From the NCBI GenBank assembly GCA_947365485.1, contig CANAXK010000039.1, forward strand, positions 1-10,495: DNA of 10,495 nucleotides, given 5' to 3'. Positions within the stretch are counted from its first letter, which is position 1. Every line of letters starts with the position of its first letter. The notes beneath the pieces are model-generated. The model searched no databases, was not told the origin of the DNA, and saw only the letters and a program-made list of their open reading frames with translations. A program made the translations under genes and the position numbers. This stretch comes from an uncultured bacterium (GTDB taxonomy: Bacteria; Cyanobacteriota; Vampirovibrionia; Gastranaerophilales; Gastranaerophilaceae). Of the stretch, positions 1 to 5,378 are shown one piece after another.

Positions 1-30
1 GGCTCTTGGAGCAGATTAGTAAAAACCTAA

Positions 31-99
31 CCCTCACCAAGAATTTCTAACGCTCACACAAGCTCGCGTTGAAATTCTATCCTCTCTCATCGGAGAGGG
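31..99. repeat. Nested palindromic intergenic segment
   Basis: This lies just downstream of the stop codon of the neighbouring secreted-protein gene. An inner hairpin pairs AGAATTTC (40-47) plus AACGC (49-53) with GCGTT (66-70) plus GAAATTCT (71-78): 13 pairs with one bulged base and a 12-nt loop. A second hairpin pairs CCTCTC (81-86) with GAGAGG (93-98). It competes with an outer stem, CCCTC-CC (31-38) against GG-GAGGG (92-99), which would enclose the inner hairpin. On the minus strand the outer stem is followed, after a few bases, by a short T-run (21-25), so it could help end transcription. The size and nesting also fit a small REP- or MITE-like element. Only one copy is visible, so repeat status is not proven. 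Confidence 0.4.
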
Positions 100-107
100 G
101 AAGGCGT

Positions 108-578
108 TTACTTTGCATATTTTAAGAGCGACTGCACCTTGGTCTGCATCATCTCTTCAACAATCAGCCACTTGCCGTTTGGCTGTTTTTGCACAACCAT
201 ATAAGTCTTAAGTTTGTAGCTTTCGCCAGACGGCTGTCTAAGAGAGGAAATCTTATACTTTCCCTGACCGAGCTGAGTAGCTGTTATATTGGTATAGCTG
301 TTTGTATAATGTTTAAGTTTCGCACCCGCTTGGCCAAGCTTCATCTGTTTTATATATGTAGCAGTATCTGTGTTGACATTTTGCGTAGTACCGTCAGGCT
401 TTACAACCTGCCTTATAATCTTTGCAGAAGGCGAATACATCTCAATAATTTCAGGGCTATATGTATTAGCGCCTTTTACATAGCTATTAAAAAAGTTTAT
501 CGCGTCCTGTTTGTCGTCTGCAAAAGCTGAAAGAGCGACAAAGCAAAGGGTTATTAACGATAGTAATATTTTTTTCAT
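108..578 (-). CDS. Secreted small protein, NTF2/SnoaL-like (tentative)
   Basis: A 156-residue exported protein of unknown role. Residues 1-20 form a typical signal peptide: MKK, a hydrophobic run, then an ...SAFA cleavage site before DDKQ. The mature part starts with an amphipathic helix (DAINFFNSYV), then a tyrosine/proline-rich turn (TYSPEIIEMYSP), and ends in alternating strands that include 'YMVVQKQPNGKWLIVEE'. That order of helix, charged/aromatic turn and a late strand with GKWLIVE is characteristic of the NTF2-like/SnoaL-like fold, usually a small cone-shaped binding domain; no catalytic residues can be assigned. I chose the start at 578 over an ATG 24 nt upstream (602) because AAGGAAAA sits just before it. 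The gene has its own promoter at 611-639 and is probably monocistronic. The fold call is moderate; export is well supported. Confidence 0.75.
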   Translation of the reverse strand: MKKILLSLITLCFVALSAFADDKQDAINFFNSYVKGANTYSPEIIEMYSPSAKIIRQVVKPDGTTQNVNTDTATYIKQMKLGQAGAKLKHYTNSYTNITATQLGQGKYKISSLRQPSGESYKLKTYMVVQKQPNGKWLIVEEMMQTKVQSLLKYAK

Positions 579-610
579 CTGGTTTTCCTTTTTTAACATC
601 ATAGAACAGG

Positions 611-639
611 ATTATAAGAAGTCCATACCTTTTTGTCTA
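611..639 (-). promoter_or_regulatory. Sigma70-type promoter of the secreted-protein gene
   Basis: On the minus strand TAGACA (634-639) and TATAAT (611-616) are separated by exactly 17 nt, 5/6 and 6/6 matches to consensus. The first three bases of the -35 box are the TAG stop codon of lysC. Transcription should start near 604, giving a leader of about 26 nt with the ribosome binding site. Confidence 0.8.
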
Positions 640-1905
640 ATCCAAATCAGGCAGGTCGCCTTTAACTTCGGCAATCTCGTCGCAATCAAGATGGAAAATC
701 TTGTGCAAGCCAATTACAGCCTGTTTTGCCTCGTCTTCTGCAACAATACAGCTGATTTTGATTTCGCTTGTTGAAATCATTTTGATGTTGATGCCCAAAT
801 CAGCAAGAGTTTTGAACATTGTTGCTGCAATCCCCGGTCTGTCAATCATGCCAGCACCAACAATTGAAATCTTTGCAATCTTGTCGTCAACAAAAACATT
901 GCTAAATTCAAGCTCTGCTTTGACCTTCTCAAGAATATCAAGAGTCTTGTCTAAATCTCCCTTATCAATTGTAAAGGCAATGTCATTGGTGTTAAGTGCT
1001 TTTCTTGCGTATGATTGGATAATCATGTCAACAGAAATATTCTGTTCTGCAAGTCCATTAAACAGTACTGCCGCAGTTCCCGGATTATCCTTGACATCAC
1101 ATACCACAACTCTCAATTGTGATAAATCCGAAGCTACTCCGGTAACAGGCTTGTGTAATTCCATATCTTCAACTCCTAATATTAGTGTTCCTAAATTTTC
1201 CAGTTTAAATGTACTTCTCACTCTTAGAGGTACATTGTATTGTTTTGCAGTTTCCACAGCTCTCGGGTGTAGAACGTTTGCCCCGACTCTTGCAAGCTCG
1301 AGCATTTCTTCGTAAGAAATCTCTTCCAGCCTTGAAGCTGTCGGAACGACTCTCGGGTCAGTGGTATAAACCCCTTCAACGTCAGTGTAAATATCGCACC
1401 TTTTTGCTTTTAATGCACCGGCAAGCGCCACAGCAGATGTATCAGAACCGCCTCTACCAAGTGTTGTTATTTCAAAGTCTTCTGTCACCCCCTGAAAGCC
1501 TGCAACAACAACGACTTCGCCTTTATCAAGGTGCTGTCTTATTTTGTCAGTCTTTATATCAACAATTCTTGCTTTGGAATGAACCTTCTCTGTCATAATC
1601 CCGACCTGCATAGCGTTCATGCTGACAGCAGGGCACCCCTGTGCCTGAAGCGCCATCGCTAGAAGCGCGATAGAAACGCCCTCACCCGTAGATAGAAGCA
1701 TGTCCATCTCTCTTGAAGAAGGAGTTTCAGAAATCTCTTTTGCCATCTTTACAAGATAGTCAGTCGTGTGTCCCATTGCTGATACGACAACAATGACGTC
1801 GTTTCCAAGAGCGCGTTCTCTAATGACGGCCTTTGCTACATTTTTTATCTTATCTGTATCTGCTACAGATGTGCCTCCAAATTTTTGAACAATTATATCT
1901 TTCAT
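637..1905 (-). CDS. lysC: Aspartate kinase (aspartokinase)
   Basis: Phosphorylates L-aspartate to aspartyl-4-phosphate in the cytoplasm, the first step toward diaminopimelate/lysine, threonine and methionine. The predicted 422 residues are close to the usual 400-410 of monofunctional enzymes. Visible signatures: KFGGTSV at 8-14 (nucleotide-binding entry motif), LLSTGE near 70-75, GRGGSDTSAVA at 150-160 and YTDVEGVYTTDPR at 173-185. Two C-terminal ACT domains follow, roughly 265-330 (DNPGTAAVLF) and 345-410 (DRPGIAATMF), so feedback control by lysine and/or threonine is expected; which one cannot be read from sequence. No homoserine dehydrogenase domain is present. I chose the start at 1905 because KFGGTSV sits at its normal distance, CAAGGAAA precedes the ATG, and the promoter at 1934-1962 lies downstream of the longer possible start at 1962. 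Confidence 0.95.
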   Translation of the reverse strand: MKDIIVQKFGGTSVADTDKIKNVAKAVIRERALGNDVIVVVSAMGHTTDYLVKMAKEISETPSSREMDMLLSTGEGVSIALLAMALQAQGCPAVSMNAMQVGIMTEKVHSKARIVDIKTDKIRQHLDKGEVVVVAGFQGVTEDFEITTLGRGGSDTSAVALAGALKAKRCDIYTDVEGVYTTDPRVVPTASRLEEISYEEMLELARVGANVLHPRAVETAKQYNVPLRVRSTFKLENLGTLILGVEDMELHKPVTGVASDLSQLRVVVCDVKDNPGTAAVLFNGLAEQNISVDMIIQSYARKALNTNDIAFTIDKGDLDKTLDILEKVKAELEFSNVFVDDKIAKISIVGAGMIDRPGIAATMFKTLADLGINIKMISTSEIKISCIVAEDEAKQAVIGLHKIFHLDCDEIAEVKGDLPDLD

Positions 1906-1933
1906 TTTTCCTTGCCCGCCTGTGTTCCTATAT

Positions 1934-1962
1934 ATTATATATACAAAGAAATCGTTTGACAA
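1934..1962 (-). promoter_or_regulatory. Sigma70-type promoter of lysC
   Basis: Minus-strand TTGTCA (1957-1962), a 17-nt spacer, then TATAAT (1934-1939): 5/6 and 6/6 consensus matches. The start site is expected near 1927, leaving a leader of about 20 nt. That is too short for a lysine riboswitch, so control is more likely allosteric through the ACT domains. Confidence 0.8.
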
Positions 1963-2097
1963 CTAATTGTTTAAACCTCGTGCGTTCTTTTCTTGACATC
2001 CAACTTGTAACTCGAGCTCAGAGGCAGACTTGTAGTCTTTATACAAACCGGTAAATTTAACAATTGTCTGCCGACAGTATATATACGTGCGTAGCAC
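1963..2097. other. Intergenic region with inverted repeats and a possible plus-strand promoter
   Basis: No gene is seen here. It contains a 7-bp inverted repeat, GGCAGAC (2023-2029) and GTCTGCC (2066-2072), a perfect 10-bp palindrome GTATATATAC (2077-2086), and a small hairpin GTGC-GTA-GCAC (2087-2097). On the plus strand TTAACA (2057-2062) and TATATA (2080-2085) are 17 nt apart and could form a promoter firing toward the neighbouring RNA gene. None of these is strong on its own. Confidence 0.3.
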
Positions 2098-2128
2098 AAT
2101 AAAAAGCCTTTCTTTAAAAGAAAGGCTT
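2098..2128 (-). terminator. Intrinsic terminator of the putative ncRNA
   Basis: A perfect 11-bp stem, AAGCCTTTCTT (2104-2114) with AAGAAAGGCTT (2118-2128), has a 3-nt loop (read on the minus strand). On the minus strand it runs straight into TTTTTATT, as a Rho-independent terminator should; no T-run follows on the plus strand. It lies 12 nt past the closing stem of the predicted RNA and about 210 nt past the stop of the upstream protein gene. Confidence 0.85.
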
Positions 2129-2140
2129 GGAATCTTGTTT

Positions 2141-2336
2141 AATAATTCCTCATGTGTAGAAGGTTAGTGTGTAGGTTGTATGAAAGGTTTGTGTTATGTG
2201 TTTCGTGTTATTTAATGCTTGCCGCTTTGCTTAATTTCGACTTACATATATATAAAGTATATTTAAGTTATAGAATTGCACACTTTCACATATTTTGTTA
2301 CAAATCTTTACACACTGACCTCAAAGAGGAATTATT
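2141..2336 (-). ncRNA. Structured non-coding RNA, rod-shaped, 6S-like candidate
   Basis: The minus strand folds back on itself over about 196 nt. Pairs read from the sequence are: closing stem 2326-2336 with 2141-2151 (11 perfect bp); 2318-2321 with 2161-2164 and 2309-2316 with 2166-2173 (12 bp around one C/A mismatch); 2306-2308 with 2184-2186 and 2300-2304 with 2188-2192; 2287-2292 with 2195-2200; 2280-2283 with 2205-2208; and an apical hairpin 2258-2268 with 2240-2250 (10 bp, one mismatch). A promoter ends 4 nt before the closing stem and an intrinsic terminator follows it, so this has the parts of an independent RNA gene. The length, single long rod, closing stem and one-sided bulges resemble 6S RNA, which binds sigma70-RNA polymerase. 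The family assignment is only a suggestion because no conserved primary motif was recognised. Confidence 0.6.
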
Positions 2337-2337
2337 C

Positions 2338-2751
2338 TTAATAATAAAGAGTGCGCTCAATGATATCAGGGAAGTATTTTTCGACAATATTGTCGACATT
2401 CACCTGATTCTGGTAGCTGTACATTCTTTTAATATCGCCTTTTGCGTTTATATCAAGCTCTACAGGACGTTGATTCATTCTCATGTATCTGAGGTTGATA
2501 CCGCTGTTTGAAGGCTTGATTTCTACAAAAGAACCGTCCATAAATCTTTTTGAACGGTAAATATTAGGCATTTTTTCTTTTAACACAGGATAGATCGTGT
2601 TTTTATTGTCGGCTTTTACAAGTTCTATAACATCTTTGATGAGTTTTTGAGAGGCTACTGAAAGCTCCTTCACGTTTGTTGCTGTTGTCTTACAGCCGAA
2701 TGATGTTCTGTTAGAGTAATTCATTGTTTGATATGATTGTATTGTTAACAT
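2338..2751 (-). CDS. Small uncharacterised 'SFG' protein
   Basis: A 137-residue protein that I cannot assign to a family. The first ~20 residues are polar and Asn/Thr/Ser-rich and end in TSFGCK, with no signal peptide. This is followed by an amphipathic helix (about 30-48), a basic, aromatic stretch (PNIYRSKRFMDGS), a probable strand pair (FVEIKPSNSGINLRYMRMNQRPVELDIN) and a final helix ending in RTLYY. No membrane segment is seen. I chose the start at 2751 because GGAG lies 6 nt upstream; an ATG at 2763 adds METS but has only a poor AGAAAGA site. The stop codon lies between the -10 box and the start of the putative ncRNA, so the end of this gene carries the RNA promoter. It sits 80 nt downstream of the flavoenzyme gene with no clear terminator between, so it may be co-transcribed. 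Confidence 0.7.
   Translation of the reverse strand: MLTIQSYQTMNYSNRTSFGCKTTATNVKELSVASQKLIKDVIELVKADNKNTIYPVLKEKMPNIYRSKRFMDGSFVEIKPSNSGINLRYMRMNQRPVELDINAKGDIKRMYSYQNQVNVDNIVEKYFPDIIERTLYY
2341..2369 (-). promoter_or_regulatory. Promoter of the putative ncRNA, inside the upstream coding region
   Basis: Minus-strand CTGATA (2364-2369), a 17-nt spacer, then TATTAT (2341-2346): 4/6 and 5/6 consensus matches. The predicted start, about 2334-2336, coincides with the first paired base of the RNA's closing stem, which is what makes a modest promoter convincing here. Confidence 0.6.
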
Positions 2752-2831
2752 GCTGGTCTCCATTTCTTTCTGATATTTGTATTTATTTAAAATCAGGTGA
2801 AAAAAATTTTTGCGCGATTTTTAACAAAAAT

Positions 2832-4061
2832 TTACAAATTCATTAACAATTCAAAAATTCCTTCAGCATAAGTAGGGTGGGCAAAGCACAGCTCTTTCAA
2901 ATCATCGACAGAAAGTTTTTTCTGAATCGCCGTAAGCAGTATATGCACCAAAGAAGAGGCTTCTTTTGAAACAATATGCGCACCAACAATCTGGTTGTCC
3001 TTCACTATAATCTTTATAAACCCTTCTGTTGAATCATCGCACCAGGATTTTCCGAGCGCTGTAAGTGGCAGCATTTTTTTCTGACATGTATCATCACAGT
3101 CCTGCTCTCTTAACCCGACCCACGCAATTTCAGGTTCTCCGTAGATAACGGAAGGTATAAGCGTTTTATCGAACGGGATTCCTAGAGTGAGTGTCTTTGC
3201 CTGATGGATTGCGTAATGCGCAAGCTGGATTTCGCCGCAGGCATCTCCGAGCACAAGGCAGTCTGAAACTTCTGGACAAACAGGGGTTCTTCCTGCTGCA
3301 ACAAGGATAAAATCAGGGTTTACAACAGCACCGCTTTTCAAGGTAACGGTTCTGTCTTCGATTTTTTCAATGCTGTCATTCAGGTAAAATTTTATCTTTT
3401 TTTGTTTAAAAATACGCTCTATGCGTTTTGAGACTTCTATATCTGCAAGCGGGATAAGGTGTTCGGCCATCTCTGTAATGACGACTTCCGCTCCGAAATT
3501 AGAAAATATCCTTGCCCACTCGATTCCAATCGCACCAGAGCCCACAATCAGCACTGATTTTGGCAAGCTTTGAAGATTAAGAACATCATCGGAGTTTTTT
3601 ATGAAATCTCCGTCTGTTTCAAGTCCTTTTAGCTCACGAGGTTGTGAGCCGGTTGCAAGAATTATTTTAGAGGCTTTATACTCTTCTCCCGCTGCAATGA
3701 TAATATTTTTGTCTTTTACAGATGCTTCTGCATAAATAGTTTTCACGCCGGAATTTTTTATCGCGAGTTCGAGAGATTTTCTCATCCTGTCAACGGTTTT
3801 GTCTTTAGCTTCGACAATCTTTGAGAAATCGAGGTTAAGGTTATCAAACCCGACCCCGAGTTTTGAAGAGGTCACAACTTCTGCATAAACTTCCGAAGAA
3901 TGCAGAAAGGATTTTGTCGGAATACAGCCGCGATTCAGGCATGTGCCCCCGATTTTGTCTTTTTCAAAAATCACAACAGAGTGTCCCTGTTTTGCAAGAT
4001 ACATCCCCGCAGTATATCCGGCAGGTCCGCCGCCTATAATTCCGTATTCAAAATCTTCCAT
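2832..4061 (-). CDS. lpdA: Dihydrolipoamide dehydrogenase-like flavoprotein (compact)
   Basis: A pyridine-nucleotide-disulfide oxidoreductase, most like the E3 subunit that reoxidises protein-bound dihydrolipoamide with NAD+. Visible features: FAD-binding GGGPAG (10-15), redox-active pair C41 and C46 in GGTCLNRGCIPTKS, ATGS (136-139), NAD-binding GSGAIG (174-179), GRTP near 257, the second FAD motif LGD (271-273), and the C-terminal dimer-interface motif HPTYAE with H395 and E400 as the catalytic dyad. It has 409 residues against about 460-475 for the family. Most of the deficit lies between GRTP and LGD, where only about a dozen residues replace the usual ~40. The start at 4061 has AAAGGAG about 8 nt upstream; an ATG at 4091 has none. 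No E1/E2 or glycine-cleavage genes are nearby, so the partner complex is unknown. It is the third gene of a unit starting at 5242. Confidence 0.85.
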   Translation of the reverse strand: MEDFEYGIIGGGPAGYTAGMYLAKQGHSVVIFEKDKIGGTCLNRGCIPTKSFLHSSEVYAEVVTSSKLGVGFDNLNLDFSKIVEAKDKTVDRMRKSLELAIKNSGVKTIYAEASVKDKNIIIAAGEEYKASKIILATGSQPRELKGLETDGDFIKNSDDVLNLQSLPKSVLIVGSGAIGIEWARIFSNFGAEVVITEMAEHLIPLADIEVSKRIERIFKQKKIKFYLNDSIEKIEDRTVTLKSGAVVNPDFILVAAGRTPVCPEVSDCLVLGDACGEIQLAHYAIHQAKTLTLGIPFDKTLIPSVIYGEPEIAWVGLREQDCDDTCQKKMLPLTALGKSWCDDSTEGFIKIIVKDNQIVGAHIVSKEASSLVHILLTAIQKKLSVDDLKELCFAHPTYAEGIFELLMNL

Positions 4062-4095
4062 GCCAAAGCTCCTTTTATTCAATTTTAGCATGGAC

Positions 4096-4650
4096 TTAGA
4101 TTTTCATGCCGGTTGAATAATTAGCGGGCTTATTATTTAAATATTTATTCTGCGCTCTTGAAGCAAGAGAATTTCTAACAATTGGAGTAACGATATTTGC
4201 GGACAAAATCCCTGCGCCCACGGTTCCTAAGGTAGTAACATGGTTTTTATATGCATCATAGGATTGTTTAAGTGATTCCGGCTGGCTTTTCATAACCTCG
4301 TCCAGGTTAAACGAGAGTTTGCCGACCTTATCTCCGTACAAATCTTTGTTCTTGTTCAAGAAGTCACGAACCTTTTGCGGCGCGAATTTACCTGTTGTAA
4401 CCATTTTGGAAATCAGTTTTTTACAGGAAGCTGTTATCACAAAAAACGCCCCGATATTAGCCACAGCATCAAAAAACTCTTGAGGTATCAGGTATTTTTT
4501 CTGTTCAGTCGGGATTTTTGAGTTCATCTGCAAGCCCAGAAGCTGCGCTACAGAAGAAAGTGCCCAACCAGCCGTACCAGTTACAACAAGCATGTTTGCA
4601 GTATCGTCTTTAAACTTGTTATAAACCCACTCCAAAGGAGATTTAACCAT
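4096..4650 (-). CDS. Uncharacterised multi-TM membrane protein
   Basis: A 184-residue protein of no family I recognise. Likely membrane segments are 20-41, 58-77 and 138-157 (GTVGAGILSANIVTPIV). Between the second and third is a soluble, lysine-rich loop with predicted helices (about 85-135). No signal peptide is present and the C-terminus is basic and polar (RAQNKYLNNKPANYS). Its start lies inside the end of the upstream gene (8-nt overlap) and has a strong AAAGGAG site, so translation is probably coupled. The Lpd-like gene begins 34 nt after its stop. Style and tandem arrangement suggest it works with its upstream neighbour, perhaps as a small membrane complex; this is inference. Confidence 0.75.
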   Translation of the reverse strand: MVKSPLEWVYNKFKDDTANMLVVTGTAGWALSSVAQLLGLQMNSKIPTEQKKYLIPQEFFDAVANIGAFFVITASCKKLISKMVTTGKFAPQKVRDFLNKNKDLYGDKVGKLSFNLDEVMKSQPESLKQSYDAYKNHVTTLGTVGAGILSANIVTPIVRNSLASRAQNKYLNNKPANYSTGMKI

Positions 4651-5242
4651 TGCTTCTCTCCTTTCTCTGTTTATCCATATCTATAAACTTGTTAGTAAGC
4701 ATCGCAGTAAGAGGAGCGTCAAGCAGGAAGTTTGTAAACAGCATAACGCCAAATGACCCGCAGGTTGCAAGCGCTTTTCGATAGTTTGAAAGATACTTTT
4801 CATTAGTAGCGAGTTCCGGAATGTATTTTTTCGGAAGCAGTGCTCTGCTAAACCTATCTGTAGAATTAAGGTTCGTCAACTTTCTTACCAGTGTATAAAC
4901 CGGACCGCGTGCGCAGAATACGCCGACGGCTGTGCAAGCAAGAATCTTGGCAATAGTTCTGTAAACAGAAACTTTTCGTGTTTCTTTATCGACTTTACGG
5001 TTGCTATAATCAATAACAGGCTGGGTCAATAGAGCTGTAGCGCCCATTATAGCTCTGTTTTCTGCCGGCTTTGAGATAATATGGTCAATCTTTTTCCACT
5101 GTTCAAGCTTTCTGCTGTTAGCTTGCACAGTACGCTCTGGCATCACGTCAAGAATCTTTTGTTCTACGCGTTCCACTGTTGGCGTCCATGGCCATTTCTT
5201 TCCTGTCATTGAGACATTGTATTGAGTCGGCATTATATTCAT
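4643..5242 (-). CDS. Uncharacterised membrane protein, first gene of unit
   Basis: A 199-residue protein that I cannot name. The N-terminal 60 residues are soluble and basic (WPWTPTVERVEQKILD...), followed by a short apolar stretch (63-78, IMGATALLTQPVIDYS) and probable membrane helices at 96-118 and 157-185 (GSFGVMLFTNFLLDAPLTAML). A charged linker (NRKVDKETRKVSVYRT) precedes the first helix. I chose the start at 5242 because AAGGA lies 10 nt upstream; the ATG at 5233 has a poorer site. It overlaps the next gene by 8 nt. The alternation of short helices and cationic linkers also occurs in the next protein, suggesting related or interacting products, though I see no clear sequence repeat between them. 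Confidence 0.75.
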   Translation of the reverse strand: MNIMPTQYNVSMTGKKWPWTPTVERVEQKILDVMPERTVQANSRKLEQWKKIDHIISKPAENRAIMGATALLTQPVIDYSNRKVDKETRKVSVYRTIAKILACTAVGVFCARGPVYTLVRKLTNLNSTDRFSRALLPKKYIPELATNEKYLSNYRKALATCGSFGVMLFTNFLLDAPLTAMLTNKFIDMDKQRKERSNG

Positions 5243-5258
5243 AACACTTCTTTCCTTA

Positions 5259-5287
5259 AATATATAAAGTAAATTTTGACCAGGAAA
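5259..5287 (-). promoter_or_regulatory. Possible promoter of the membrane-protein/lpd unit
   Basis: Minus-strand TATATT (5259-5264; 5/6) lies 17 nt after TTTCCT (5282-5287; 3/6). The -35 is poor. A promoter is needed in this gap because a strong terminator at 5324-5357 separates the unit from the upstream SLH gene. Confidence 0.3.
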
Positions 5288-5323
5288 TTGCCTTTTTGTT
5301 ACAAAATGTTACATAAATTTAGC

Positions 5324-5357
5324 AAAAAAATATCCCCGTCAGTAGTGACAGGGATAT
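5324..5357 (-). terminator. Intrinsic terminator of the SLH gene
   Basis: The stem pairs 5330-5340 with 5347-5357 (10 of 11 pairs, one C/A mismatch) around a 6-nt loop. On the minus strand it runs into seven T's (5324-5330). It begins 21 nt after the stop codon of the SLH-protein gene. Confidence 0.85.
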
Positions 5358-5378
5358 CAAAAAGTTTCGATTAACTAA

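Noticed and set aside
701..1598. Long plus-strand reading frames opposite lysC, the SLH gene and ribBA
   Set aside because: They are antisense shadows of well-supported genes, lack ribosome sites and show low-complexity Ser/Leu-rich translations.
1906..1962. Longer lysC start at 1962
   Set aside because: It would begin at the -35 box of the best promoter and add 19 residues before the canonical KFGGTSV start.
1906..2097. Lysine riboswitch (L-box) upstream of lysC
   Set aside because: A near-consensus promoter (1934-1962) leaves a leader of only about 20 nt, and I see none of the L-box conserved blocks in the upstream DNA.
2764..2831. Terminator after the Lpd-like gene
   Set aside because: There is a T-run and a small A/T palindrome, but no GC-containing stem, so it is not a credible Rho-independent terminator.
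5298..5316. Direct repeat GTTACA-4nt-GTTACA as an operator
   Set aside because: It lies between the SLH terminator and the weak promoter of the next unit and is short and AT-rich; no second site supports it.
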